Shown here in pieces: positions 12,309 through 23,615 of a stretch of DNA of 64,000 bases (position 1 is the first letter of the stretch; every line of letters begins with the position of its first letter). Made by a program: the position numbers and the translations under genes. The DNA comes from Morchella semilibera (lineage: Eukaryota > Ascomycota > Pezizomycetes > Pezizales > Morchellaceae). Location: contig CM018603.1 of the NCBI GenBank assembly GCA_009192285.1, forward strand, positions 2,968,588-3,032,587, given 5' to 3'. Under the pieces are notes generated by a model. The model was not told the origin of the DNA and did no database searches. It worked only from the letters and a program-made list of their open reading frames with translations.

Positions 12309-12413
12309 GCCCGAGCCCCTCTTGGCGCAACCTAAACCTCACGACCAACTCTTCTCCTTCAATATACTTACGACAACGGCAACAGCGTCAACTTCAACTT
12401 TCTACGCCCCATC

Positions 12414-13545
12414 ATGTCGTTCGGAAGTTTCCAGTCAATATGCGAAACTGCCCCGATACCACTGTGCTCGCTCGTGGGTCCCTACAATGGCGCAAAGTCA
12501 CTCACAGGACCAGGAATCGAGGCACTATGCTATTCACGAAGTATTGAATGGGCCAACACCATGATTTTTCAGGCTGCAAATGACTTCGTGCACATTTTGT
12601 CACTCGTCATGTGCTCGATCATGGTCTTACACGTCCGTTCAAAGTTTACTGCTGTTGGTTTGTCTCCTACAAATCTTCCCCTATTTGATTGTCCCTGTTT
12701 CTAATAGCCTAAACAGGTCGCAAGGAGATAACTACATTTTTCTATCTCTTTATGCTCCTCACCGTCATCTCGCTTTGTCTCGATTCTGGCGTCGTTCCCA
12801 TCGGTTCAGCACCCTACGCATACTTCGTCGCCGCACAAGCTGGTCTCTCATCCGCCCTCTGCACATGCTTGCTCATCAACGGATTCATTGGCTTCCAGGT
12901 ATACGAAGACGGAACGGCACTCAGTGTGTGGTTGTTGCGCCTATGTTCCTTGGTCATGTTCCTTGTCACTGGTGCAGTCGCGCTCTGTACGTTCCAATCA
13001 TGGGCAGGGTTGGACCCGGCTAACACGACGGCCCTGTTTGTACTGTTGTACGTGGTCAACGCGCTCTTCCTGTTTATCTATGTTGCCTGCCAGGTCATAC
13101 TCGTAGTGGGAACACTCGGGGATAGGTGGCCGATGGGCGATATTACGTTTGGTGTTTTCTTCTTTGTGGTTGGACAGGTGCTCCTCTATGTGTTTAGCCG
13201 CAAGATCTGTGATGAGGTGTCGCATTATCTTGACGGACTGTTTTTTGCTTCCATTTGCAACTTACTTGGCGTAATGATGGTCTACAAAGTAATGTCCTTT
13301 CCCCCATTTAAAATAGTTCTACTGCTTACCGGATGTAATAGTACTGGGACTCCATTACGAAAGAGGATCTTGAGTTTAGCGTGGGTACAAAAACCAACGT
13401 ATGGGAGGTTAAGGAACTGCTTCCGGAGGAGGACCGAAGAGCAACCATCTATGAGCACCAAGGTGCGCAGAGCGAGTATGCGCCTAGTACATATCATAGC
13501 AATCGCATGAGCCAGGGATACGGCGGCTTTGCAGATCGTTATTAG
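12414..13545 (+). CDS. CHS7: Chitin synthase export chaperone Chs7
   Basis: Polytopic ER membrane chaperone that lets chitin synthase III (Chs3-type) leave the ER. Exons 12414-12657, 12717-13288 and 13342-13545 give 339 residues. The N-terminus [20 protein letters not shown] is the family signature; then come [32 protein letters not shown] and about seven hydrophobic segments (e.g. [39 protein letters not shown]). The last exon gives [15 protein letters not shown] and [19 protein letters not shown], as in Aspergillus and Neurospora Chs7. Length is normal and no key block is missing. The introns are 58 and 53 bp. Confidence 0.96.
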
Positions 13546-14535
13546 AATCAGTAGACCAACACATAGGTTGTAATATATTCAAGGATGAGGATATGGCATA
13601 ATAAGCTATATCTCTCCTTTGGGAGGGGCGGGTTTCTTTTTGGGGTTATCGGTTTTGGTTTTCTTTTTTTCACTCTAGTGGAGTTTGTGCGAGAACTAGC
13701 GTCTGGTTTGTTTGCATCAATATTTCTTCTTCTTCTATGGCCGATACCACCATTATACCACTTTTTCCTTACTGATTATGGGAATTCTTACTACCAAGAT
13801 CAACACTTTTTTATAATGGGGATGGATGTCCTAGGATTATGAAACTAAAGTGATTTGATGATCACTTCTATTTGGGAAGAACGGGACTATATTCCTACCT
13901 GCGCTAGGCTTTTTTATTTCTTACGTTATCTGTGTTTTACTAGAGAGGGTTTTGCATATTTTGGCGGTGATGGCGGCAAGTACTAGGTCAACTTATGTTG
14001 TAATCTTGTAGGGGTGGTTTGGTTATTTTGCTACGCCTGTTCCATTTGTACAGGACAATTTCAAAACATATTTTGGCATGTTGACTGCATATAGATGATG
14101 GGCATTGGCTGTTGTTGGATTTGAATCAGATTTAGTTACGATTGAACTAGCTATCTTACCAAGATCAAGCGAATTAGGGTACAGCCTTGAACTGCCGGTG
14201 TGCTTAGAGGGGCGTGCAGGCATTTTACATAACCCGCATGTATGTATTACCTACACACTACTTGCTGAAAAATAGGGTATGGTGAGCCAGAAAGCAACCG
14301 GGGATGCTCGGGTTGAGACCAACTTTTTTTCCAGCGGGTAGACTGGCCCCCGCATATCAAATCATCTTTTCTATGAGCAGATCTGGGGTAAACGAGACTA
14401 AGATTCGCAACCCCAGTCAATAGCGCGCTAATTCTATTTAGGGTTATCACGTTTCACGTTATCATCGGCCCGCAATTTACTTTTTTTTCCCCGCGCGCCT
14501 CGCGGTCATGATGTCTCACTCGAGCTCGGCCGAGG

Positions 14536-14538
<3 letters not shown>

Positions 14539-14567
<29 letters not shown>
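14539..14567. repeat. Uninterrupted A29 tract
   Basis: Twenty-nine consecutive adenines directly after a GC-rich stretch (GCGCGCCTCGCGG, CGAGCTCGGCCGAGG). This could be the tail of an old retroposed RNA, but I found no convincing pol III boxes or flanking direct repeat. Confidence 0.7.
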
Positions 14568-14569
<2 letters not shown>

Positions 14570-17500
14570 GAAATTACTTCGCTCAGTGAATGTCTTGAGT
14601 TTTTACGCACGTACATAAATGATAGGGTAGGAATTACGTATACATGTACTCGTCTCTCCTAGGCTAAACCTGGTAGTATACTTGGCGCGCACCAGAGTTG
14701 TATTTGTGGAATATCTGGTGCAAATATTCCATGTCTCTGATCTTGTTTAACCCTGGGAAGTGTTAGACATCTAATAAGCTGGTATGATTACTACATGTAT
14801 TGATTTGGAATACTTATGAGAACGTATATAACCACGTATACCTCATATCATGTTGGTTTCCGTGCGTTGTTCTAGGTTTGCGCCATTCGGCAGTAATATT
14901 GAAGGATCTGGCCAGCTAACGCTATGTACCAGATAACCCATAATCTGGGGGTATGTGCGACGCAGATGATAGATGGGGTCATTCGTTTATTTTGTTTTAT
15001 TTTGGAGAAGTGTAATATAAATTGTATGTCGATCAGTCGGTGTTTATTATTGGTAGAAAGTTTGATTATATAGTAGTACATACCTGAAAACGAATCATTG
15101 ATGGTGCTAATATGGTGTCTCTTTTCCCAAGTACTTTCTGAGTTGATCTTGCCTTATGGGATTATATCTGACGTATCATGGTTACTGTCTTGAATACCGA
15201 TTTACCCCACGCGTGCTTACCTCTGACATACTAACGCCGCCTTGTAATGATGGGTTTCGCCTGAAATCGCCGGATTACTGCGGTCGAACCCCTCTAATAC
15301 CGCTATAGGGGTCCAGGCATACGATAGAGCTTTATTAGAAGTCTTCAAGGGTTTCACATCTCGTGTTGCTAGCTACATATCAGCTAATCAATTGCCGCTG
15401 ATTCCAAAATTTTGAGAACTCGTGCTTCCAACACGCATGGACTGTAGCTATAGGAATGATTTTAAACTTGAATCATGCACTCCCATAGCCTGATACACAA
15501 TACTTGGAAGGCTTCAGAATTTGTGAAACCCCCTGCCTGACTGATCCTTTGTTCCAATAGAGATCCCAGGAACTCATATCTTACCCCTGGGATCTTGGGA
15601 TCTCCCTTTCGTAAAGCCCAGTTAGGCTAATACATAGAGTGAGAAATGTGGGAAGGCCTTGGTCAACACTAGGAATCCCGTCGTCAATTGTGGTACCATT
15701 GGACTTCCAAAATATTATGATTGTCAAACGCTGATACGCATGCAAGACATGTACTGCAGCTGCTCAGTTCCATTTATTACCCCAGCAGCACGATCCGGTC
15801 ACAATGGATTTATTTATTTATACTTCATACCCGATCACAATGGAGAGGTAAGCCCCGTAAAGTTCTTAAATCATTGATATGGCATTGATGTAATCGAGGG
15901 CTCTTTTCTTTTTTTCCAGTTTTAGAGCTCGTTTCAGATGTTAGAGGCGATAACCTAAGCATAGGCAGGTCTTATGGGAGTTTTTATGCACTATTGTGTC
16001 ATACTTGGCATAACACCTATTGGCCATGCGTGAGCGGCTACCGTTGAAGCCGCTTAATGGGATGCATAAGTGCTGAGATACAATCTCAAGATCGGGAGAG
16101 CTGGAACTGGAGCTGGAGCTGAACGTAAACATTTGTGGCTTGAGTAGAACACCTCTAGTACCAATGCAATGTCTGTGTAATCAGTGAATATTCGGATATT
16201 TCTGTAGTATGTCAACCCCATCTTACCCCCCACGCGGAGATTTATATCAATAGCTATTCTAGATAGTAGCGCGTTTGATTTTGAAGCTCCGTCCGGCCAT
16301 TTTGTAGTTCAAAAGACCCCGGAGAACTTTTCCGGGACTATATCGTTTAGACCCAATGAACGGCGAAAGTTTTTAGTACTATGGGTGCTTTGGTAAAGGA
16401 AAACCGGATAACGGCTGTTAAGAGAAAAAAATCTCCAAAGATTGCAAGCTGAGAGACCCCTTAGCACCAGTTTCTAATAGCAATAATGTAGCTATCACAT
16501 GAATCCAGGCGGTTTGGCCTCTAGGTATCTGCGAATACTGGCAGTCCGTGTCATTAGTTTGTTGAATTCCGGTATGGGTACTCTACCCAAAAACAGTATT
16601 AATGATTGCATGATCAAATCTAGAACTAGGTATACGTAGCAAGGTCTTTAGCACTGTGCCTTTCGAGGCGCGTCTCCTGTGACAGGTCATTTATTCCTCA
16701 ATTTTAGAGAGCCTGCCTGTCATCGCTGCCAAGAACTAGCTCTTGTCTTTGAACTCGAAACAGTATCGTGTGCGATCCCATCACCACCAATATCTATGGT
16801 ATCGAGAACCTCCACCTAAGGGGGTGACTTCACACAGCTGTTAGTACTATCGCTCGATGTTAAAAAGGGCGGAAAAGTGGAAAATATTACCGACGAACTG
16901 ATGGTGTGGAACAGAGAAAGATCTGCTGTTGGTTCTTTGGTGTTGAGAGCTCTGCTCCCGGAATCAAAAACGTGTAATTGCACCCAAAGGCCTCCGTGTG
17001 TGTGTGTGCATGTCCTCAGATAACATTGGTGCCGAGCAGAGTCGTTCTTTAGTGTGGGGGACCCAATGCGCACGTCCAGAAGGGCCCCGACCAAGTCCGT
17101 GTTAACTGCCGAGTGATAGCCTATGAACAAATTATTGAGAACTGGGAATATTATTTTCGCGCGATTTGGCAACGCAGTGGGAGATTACCCTGTAATTTAC
17201 TCATCAATGTGTAGATTAATTGAAGGTTTGGGTTAATACCAGTGGCCACGTCTTGAAGTTTGGGACATACCCTTCCTTTTCACATTACCGCTCTACATAA
17301 CTAGTACTCCGCTTCCAGAGTCCTACGAATAATGTCCTGGGGCTTTTGTGCAATATAAATGCAAGAACATTAATCACAGGCTCATCACGTATAGATAGCT
17401 TAAAGAACACACACGTACAACACATCTCCATGGATCATGTGGATCATGGACCACGCCGTAGTACGTCTGGCCCGCGTATAGCAAATTTTGGTTTTATCAA

Positions 17501-18828
17501 ATTGCAAACTCCCTCACCAGGTTCTAGCATAAGGGTGATTGGTTTACGACAAGTATATAATCTGTAGTTAATACCCCGTGCCCAGTATTGTAATAAGAGG
17601 TGGTGATCTGAAAACATATGAGAATCGAGCGGTAATTCAGCTGATATACAGTATGAAAGACGAAAAAAAGAAAGGAGAAAGAGACTGGATGAAATCACCG
17701 CCATAAGACTACAGAATTTAGTAACGAATACCAAACTAAACCAGCGTTAAAGCAAGAATACTGTACCAATACCATATTCTTACCACATTACTAGCGTGTT
17801 GACTGGAATACCGCTTTTTTGGTACTGTATAACTACATGTATATAGATACAGGTACCTCCTAGCAAATAGAGCGATAGAGACACGCTTGGACGGCCATCT
17901 TAAAACCAAATTTATGAGTTCACGACACTAGTGTTCTATAGGAGTCTACATAAGCATAATATGATTCTCAACTTGGTAACTCTGTACGTACATGTGGAGT
18001 GATCCTGGCCGGCCATGGTTACGTCCCACATCTATGGCGCTGAGAGACACGGAGCTGACCCTGAAACCACCATCGCGGAGAGCTACCGCCCTAGAAACAT
18101 AGACAAGCGAGTCTTTTATGCGCCCCTAGGGCCTATGTATCTACCTGTAGTCAGACACGGTAAATTATAACGGCTGCGACTCCATGCATGTTCCATATCA
18201 CCCTCCGGACACCTCACCCGTCACGACCACGTAGCTCACACCTACACACCAACATATAAAACATACCGGTATCAGTTCTCGCATTTGAATATACCACTCA
18301 GGCTCAATCATCTATACAGTGCGCTTGACGCCATTCCCAAACTCTAGTTGTGTTGTACAGCCGAGATCTTAACCCACATAACCGACGGGGGTGGTCCTCT
18401 GGATAGGCACACAGATCTACTACTTAAGATAGGATGTACGAAGTATATGTGAGAGAGGGTGATCGTATCGTCGCTCATGGTTATGACTCAGATGAGCGAG
18501 TGATATTCTATGATGTAAACCCGAGGTTGTTAATTCACTAACTGTGCCTGTAGAATCAAAGTCCTCTTCCCGCTAACTCATAACTTCTGGTTATAAATAT
18601 GTACATTGGGGACATAATAAAACTCAAAACATATATAATAAATGAGACATTGGTGGAAAGGGAAGGCTTGTTTCCCACGCTCATCTGCACGCAGTTGAAG
18701 CCCCATCAGCATCGCCACCACCAATCACCAATATAATATGCGTAGATATATTTCGTTTTGTTTATAAGAATGTGGAATCTACTCACCAACTAGAGCTAAA
18801 CAATCGTCTATCTACCCCAAAGCGCGAC

Positions 18829-18948
18829 TTCCCTAGCCACCCGGACACCCCCTCACCCGAACACTCAACGTCAAAAAGAAAGGATCTTCATTGCAACCGG
18901 TTTCTATACCAGTTATCGAGTAAGGGGGGTGTTCGGGTGGCTAGGGAA
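18829..18948. repeat. MITE-like foldback element
   Basis: TTCCCTAGCCACCCGGACAC (18829-18848) is the reverse complement, with one mismatch, of GTGTTCGGGTGGCTAGGGAA (18929-18948), and pairing continues inward into C-rich / G-rich runs. The roughly 75-bp middle is unpaired and non-coding. No clear target-site duplication, so the transposon class is open. Confidence 0.65.
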
Positions 18949-19202
18949 ACCGTCTAGGAATTATCCATCTTGATACCAATTCATATCCTCATCACATCAC
19001 GATATACATCTAAAGTACATACACAAATGAAAAAGAGATCCTCTGTAGGAACAAAAAGCGGAAAGATAAACCTCGCAAACCCCCCAAGCTTAATCAGATA
19101 CAAAAGAAGCCCATACATAAAAACAAGGAGTGTAGAAAGGAAAATAAAATAAATAAAATCCTCTGTACATGAAGACACTTACAAGTACCACAAGCATATC
19201 GA

Positions 19203-20481
19203 TCATGCAGCTGAATTCCACGCGTTTTGCAATCCAATGACTGCCGCGATGCTCCCCAGAGCGCCCACCGCCGACGGGCCAATCATCCCATTCTGGACGG
19301 ACCAATGCAGCTACATCGTCACAAAAAAAAACCCCCGTTAGCCATATTCTCGTACATATCGCACCATACCGTTCCCGCTCAAGGCGGGTAAGTCTCGGCT
19401 CTTCAATAAAAAATAAAAAAACTGGAACATACCGTCAACGGCGCATATGCCAAATTACTAATAATATTTCTCCTCCACTCGTCCTCCTCCTCCTTCTTCT
19501 CCCCCCGCTGTAGCAGGCCCCTGCTGATTTTCCCCATCCTCATCTCCCGCACCCTTTGCAGTCTCCAGAATTCGAGCCCCACATGTGCCATCCAGAATCT
19601 ACTACTCCACATCCACAGCTTGCTCTGACCCTGCTTGCTGATCTGCAATACCTGATGGGATGCTAGGTACGCTACGTTCTCCAGGCCCTGGAAGCACGCA
19701 TTCACTAGGACCTGTGCAGCGACAATTCTCCGGATCGTCAAGTCCCGCGGCGGATGCTGGATTATACTGTGTCCCCAAGCATAGATGCCGAGGAGTCCCC
19801 AGAGACGGTTGAAGATGCGAATGTCGGAAATGAGGGAAGTGAGGGCGCTGATGGACTTAAGGAAAGGAGAACCGCGCGGAAGGTTTGGCGACAGAACCTG
19901 AAGCGTGTAGGAGATAGTCATGAGGACTTTGTCGACTCCGGCGGGAGTGGACATCATTCTACATAACGCCACACGCGCACGCACCATGTCAGTTCAGACC
20001 TCCTCATAACGCGGGGAAATATGGGATAAGAAAAACAGGCAAATAAACATCAAGAAGTATACACCTTGACAGATGTATATAATTAGGTTATGATATGGGA
20101 CAAGAAAAACAGGCAAATAAACATCAAGAAGTATACACCTTGACAGATGTATATAATAGATACTTACTTATTTAACCTCAATATAAAGCGGTGCAAACGC
20201 GACATCGAAAAAGGGAAGTTTCTCAGCTGTCGGATTACCTCCTCAATGTTGATACCCCCCATATCTTTCCCACCACCCATCCCACCGCCTAGGCCACCGA
20301 ATGGGCCAAGGTTATTATTATCATTGGGCGACATTGTTCCGGGGGTGTTATATTGATTAGCGTTGTTGAACTGATGGTTATAGTATTTGTTGTTTTGTTT
20401 ATCGTGGTCTGGATCACATAGCGCGAGGAGGTAGAGGAGAGCTGGGGAGTCTTGTGGTGACGGTGGTGGTGTTGTCTTCAT
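19203..20481 (-). CDS. Peroxisomal membrane protein PEX11C-like
   Basis: PEX11 family protein acting in peroxisome elongation and division. Exons 20481-20168, 19958-19433 and 19310-19203 join in phase to 315 residues. The start MKTTPPPSPQDSPALL leads into an Asn/Gly-rich stretch. The PEX11 core follows: MSTPAGVDKVLMTISYTLQVLS, SLISDIRIFNRLWGLLGIYAWG, VNACFQGLENVAYLASHQVLQ. The end is NLAYAPLTLHWSVQNGMIGPSAVGALGSIAAVIGLQNAW, where the last exon is recognised only in its correct frame. Intron 1 (209 bp) is unusually long for this window because a 74-bp unit is duplicated in tandem inside it. Another acceptor for exon 2, nearer 20005, is possible. A GA-rich tract sits immediately upstream of the start. 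Confidence 0.88.
20019..20158. repeat. 74-bp tandem duplication inside PEX11C intron 1
   Basis: Copy 1 is 20019-20092 and copy 2 is 20093 to about 20158, truncated at the donor side of the intron. Over the shared stretch they differ at one base (GGGATAAG against GGGACAAG), so the duplication is recent. Both copies are in non-coding sequence. Confidence 0.9.
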
Positions 20482-21498
20482 TCCTTCTCCTCTCTCTCTC
20501 TCTCTCTCTCCCGCCGGACTACTGGCTTACGGTTACGGTAATCACGGGTATCACTCAGTGACAGGTCATCACGGTACGGTGCTAAGGATAGCTTTTCTGC
20601 TTCTTCCTCCTCTCTCTCTGCACGAATGGAATAGTATGAAAGGCTGCAGGCCCGGACCGAGGTTGAGGTGATGCACGTGAATTGGAAAAGAGGAAAGTGA
20701 GGGTGGTCAGGGGTCGGTGCGGCGGTGGTTACTTTAGTTATCGCCCACGGGGATCTCCGGTAGAATGGACCTGGGAATGCTCGAGAGGGAAGGGGTGCGA
20801 GCATGTGCTTTAGGTATGTAGGTAAGGGTACTGCAAGTGGTTAATATCGATTGATTACTCTACCTACTCTACGAGTATCGAGATGTCCCAAATGAAATGC
20901 ATCTCATCGCTCGCATCGGTGGTAGAAGAGATTCGGTACCTAGGGCTACTTACCGCCCATGACGTTTGACTTGGGCTAGGTACATGTATGTTCCTGTGAC
21001 GAGAAAACACACATAAGAAACAAATCTTTTAAATTGTAGCATTTGAAAGTTTCTAAGTGCTTTAGTAGCACTGTAGCTGTATCTACTGTGTGTGATGAAC
21101 GTGGAGTACTATATAAATCTAGTGAGTAATACGATACGCTGTTCCTAGACCGTAGTTTTGCCATGTCTGAGTCCACTAAAGAGTACGGTACGAGTACTGG
21201 GTACTGGCACTGTCATAAGTGGTTGGAAATGATATTTAGCGCGACAAATCAGCACGCTAGTATCCAGTGAAAAGAGGTTTAATTGGATAAAATGTATATC
21301 AAACTCTAGCTAAGCAGAAAAGGGGAGGGAAATAATAATACAAAGGAATAATAAAGAAAATACAAGGAAATCAGAAAGATAGAGAGAGAAGAATAATAAG
21401 AAAATATCATTGGTATGACCATTGAACTCCGTTCCCCCCTAAATTCAAAAGGAAAAAAAATACTAAAATACACAGTTCAATGCCCTAAATCACTCCAA
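20482..21498. other. Intergenic, PEX11C promoter and DUF4112 3' flank
   Basis: No gene supported. The ORF at 20478-20804 (minus) lies in the PEX11C leader and contains the GA repeat. One TACATGTA lies at about 20981. Confidence 0.55.
20489..20511. repeat. GA/CT microsatellite at the PEX11C start
   Basis: A pure CT run on the plus strand lies a few bases upstream of the minus-strand PEX11C ATG, so it is transcribed as GA in the leader or forms the core promoter. Confidence 0.7.
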
Positions 21499-22354
21499 CT
21501 ATCGCGTAGTAGTGCCATTTTCCTGCTGCCCCCTCCTAGCACTTTTGTCCCTCGAAGACTTGCTCTTCGAGCTCTTATGCCGCTCACCGCCCTCCCTTCT
21601 AGATCCTCTGCCAGCCTCCAAGTCCTCCTCCCTCCTCGCAGTTCCACCAAACCAGCCACCACGCATCCCAGTACTCTGATAAACGGGTTGCGGCTGCGCA
21701 AGTGGCTGCTGGTCTTCCAACTGGTCGTAATTAGCACCAAGGCTTGGGTCTTGTTGGGGCGGGAGGCCTTGAGCAGCGATATTCGCGGCACCACGCTGAC
21801 GGAGGTAATCTTCGAGGACGATGGCGTTGCGAGTGTTGGCTTTGAAAGCGATATCGAGCAGGTCACCCAGGAATGGGACCAATCCAATAACAAAGTCAAT
21901 AATGACGTTGAAGAGCATTTGTAGCTTTACAGAGGTTGGGAGGTTGGCCTGTGAGGCGGTACGAATCACCATCATTGCCAGTAACACTATTAGGTTTTCT
22001 GTTAGAGTTGCCTCACAAATGATACTCTCAAAAGGTAAAATATTTGAACTTACTATCTGCAACATCGCCAATTCCCGGGATAATAGCAATAAGAGAACTC
22101 CACCCCACCTTCATCCCACAGAACTCGCCAAAGGCCATATCGAGGCGATATGCGCGGCGCTTGACTTTGACGAGGGTTCGCTCATCTTCGGGGGAGAGGC
22201 CTGGTGGGAGGGCGCGACGGACCTTCTTTGTGCGGGAAGTGGAGAGACGGGCAGCGGGGACGGTCTCGAAGTAGGGGTCGGTTTGGCCCTGGTTGTTTGA
22301 AGCGTTCTCACGCAGAATTTTGTTAAAGACAACTTTGGCAATGAGACCGGCCAT
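21499..22354 (-). CDS. DUF4112 membrane protein
   Basis: Two exons, 22354-22054 and 21998-21499, with a 55-bp intron, give 266 residues. The DUF4112 core is plain: LDMAFGEFCGMKVGWSSLIAIIPGIGDVAD in exon 1, then NLIVLLAMMVIRTASQANLPTSVKLQMLFNVIIDFVIGLVPFLGDLLDIAFKANTRNAIVLEDYLR in exon 2. These are two hydrophobic PG(I/L)GD-type hairpins, as in bacterial and fungal members. The tail is Gln/Pro-rich and then basic/Ser-rich (KSSKSKSSRDKSARRG). The function of DUF4112 proteins is not known. The splice is fixed by the family sequence GDVADKNLIV. Confidence 0.92.
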
Positions 22355-23615
22355 AGTTGTTAATGGGGGGAGAAGGGTATTTAGATCCTGAGAGGGGAAC
22401 GTCTGAACTTGTACTACAATATGGAAAACAAGGCGGTCTGAGCTGGTGATAATTTACTCAAGTAGCTCACCCGGTTTTGGTTGGAGCTTACTTGGTGAGA
22501 CAGAGAGAGGGTCGGTTTGTTTGTTTGTTCACCTACTTAGCAGCTTGGCGGGTGTGGGAGAGAACAATTGAGCTTGGAGACAGAGGATAGAGAACGGGGA
22601 ACAGAAGGATGGGACAGCGAGCTATTGAAAATTTATATCAAACATCGTGACCACATCTACAAGGAGTTGGTAACCAGGAAGAAAAACTTGGAAGAAGCTG
22701 CTTTCACAGGTGACAATTATGCTGTCCAGGAATTCATTGGATCATTTCCGATGGCGCAGGACGGTTGACGGTGTGTAGGGCTGTCTAGAAAAGAAAAACA
22801 AGCTCCAATAGAGTAACTCCCCAACAAAAAAAAAGTTCGCCATGGGCAGTGTGCGCTCGAGCGAGTGCTCGGGGGTGAGTGCGTTGGCGAGTGATAGAGT
22901 TTGAGCTCTTTGTACCAGGTCATGGTTTTATATGGTTGCCACATGAAACGTCATGGAGTGGCTGTGCTCAGCTTCATGAATTGTCGGAAACTCTGTGGCT
23001 GTGGCTGTGTAGCGACGCGGATTCAATACTACATGTAGTATGGTATTTAAAATCATTATCTACATGTGCTTGAACTCTAAAAGCTTAACTACATGTACTT
23101 GATTTAATTTCACGTCACAAGAGTAGACGTGGAGATTCCAGAAACCGACTCTGGAGACAAGACCTCCGAGCCTAGGCTGGGCGGAAATACATGCAACTAC
23201 ATGTATGCATAGGGCAAAACTGCGTGTAACAGAAAAGCGGAAGAGGTCCCACCGCATTGGTCCATACCTTGCCTGCCTGAATCCGCAGGCAGCTTTCCCC
23301 ACCACCCCATCATATCGCGATCCACCAAAAAAAATATTCACACTTTCAACCTCCCACCGCACCTTCTCTCTCCCAACACTCGCCCCCCCACCTCCCCTTG
23401 GTTGTGTGTGCTCCCTTGTTGTCATATTTTCCACTGGTTCTGATCTTTCGATCTTTTCCTTCCTTGTTCGAGTAAAATCTACTTCCTAGTTACATTTTTT
23501 CCCCATACATCCACCCCCTTGGTTTCCACTACCAGGGTTCTTTTTTCTTTCTTCTTGTTTGAGTTCTTTTGGTCTCTTTGGGAATCGCTTTCCCAAGAGA
23601 GCAGCAACGAGTTTT
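22355..23615. other. Intergenic between divergent DUF4112 and DCP2
   Basis: Shared promoter region of two divergently transcribed genes. It carries three TACATGTA octamers (about 23030, 23090 and 23198), the densest cluster upstream of any start codon in the window. A 66-codon ORF (22568-22768, plus) matches nothing I recognise. Confidence 0.55.

Larger units (their letters stand above)
9828..12413. other. Intergenic, no supported gene; CHS7 promoter at its right end
   Basis: No coding exon recognised. Contains simple repeats at about 11594-11614 (GCCAGGT units), 11825-11860 (GGTTGGCT units) and 12286-12308 (CAG). The last few hundred bases are rich in pyrimidine and CAG/CAA and form the likely CHS7 promoter and leader. 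Confidence 0.55.
13546..19202. other. 5.7-kb intergenic desert
   Basis: No exon on either strand resembles a known protein; the longest ORF (16816-17172, minus) has no family features. The stretch holds a pure A29 tract (14539-14567), an inverted-repeat element (18829-18948) and three TACATGTA octamers (about 14641, 14792 and 17834). ORF 13585-13842 is probably CHS7 3' untranslated sequence. Confidence 0.55.

Noticed and set aside
12203-12564. ORFs across the CAG repeat before CHS7
   Set aside because: They read the leader and the CHS7 first exon in wrong frames; the MSFG start is the conserved one.
16816-17172. 118-codon ORF in the intergenic desert
   Set aside because: No recognisable domain, no codon pattern, no splice context.
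22568-22768. 66-codon ORF in the DUF4112-DCP2 promoter region
   Set aside because: No family resemblance, no splice partners, and it lies in a shared promoter.
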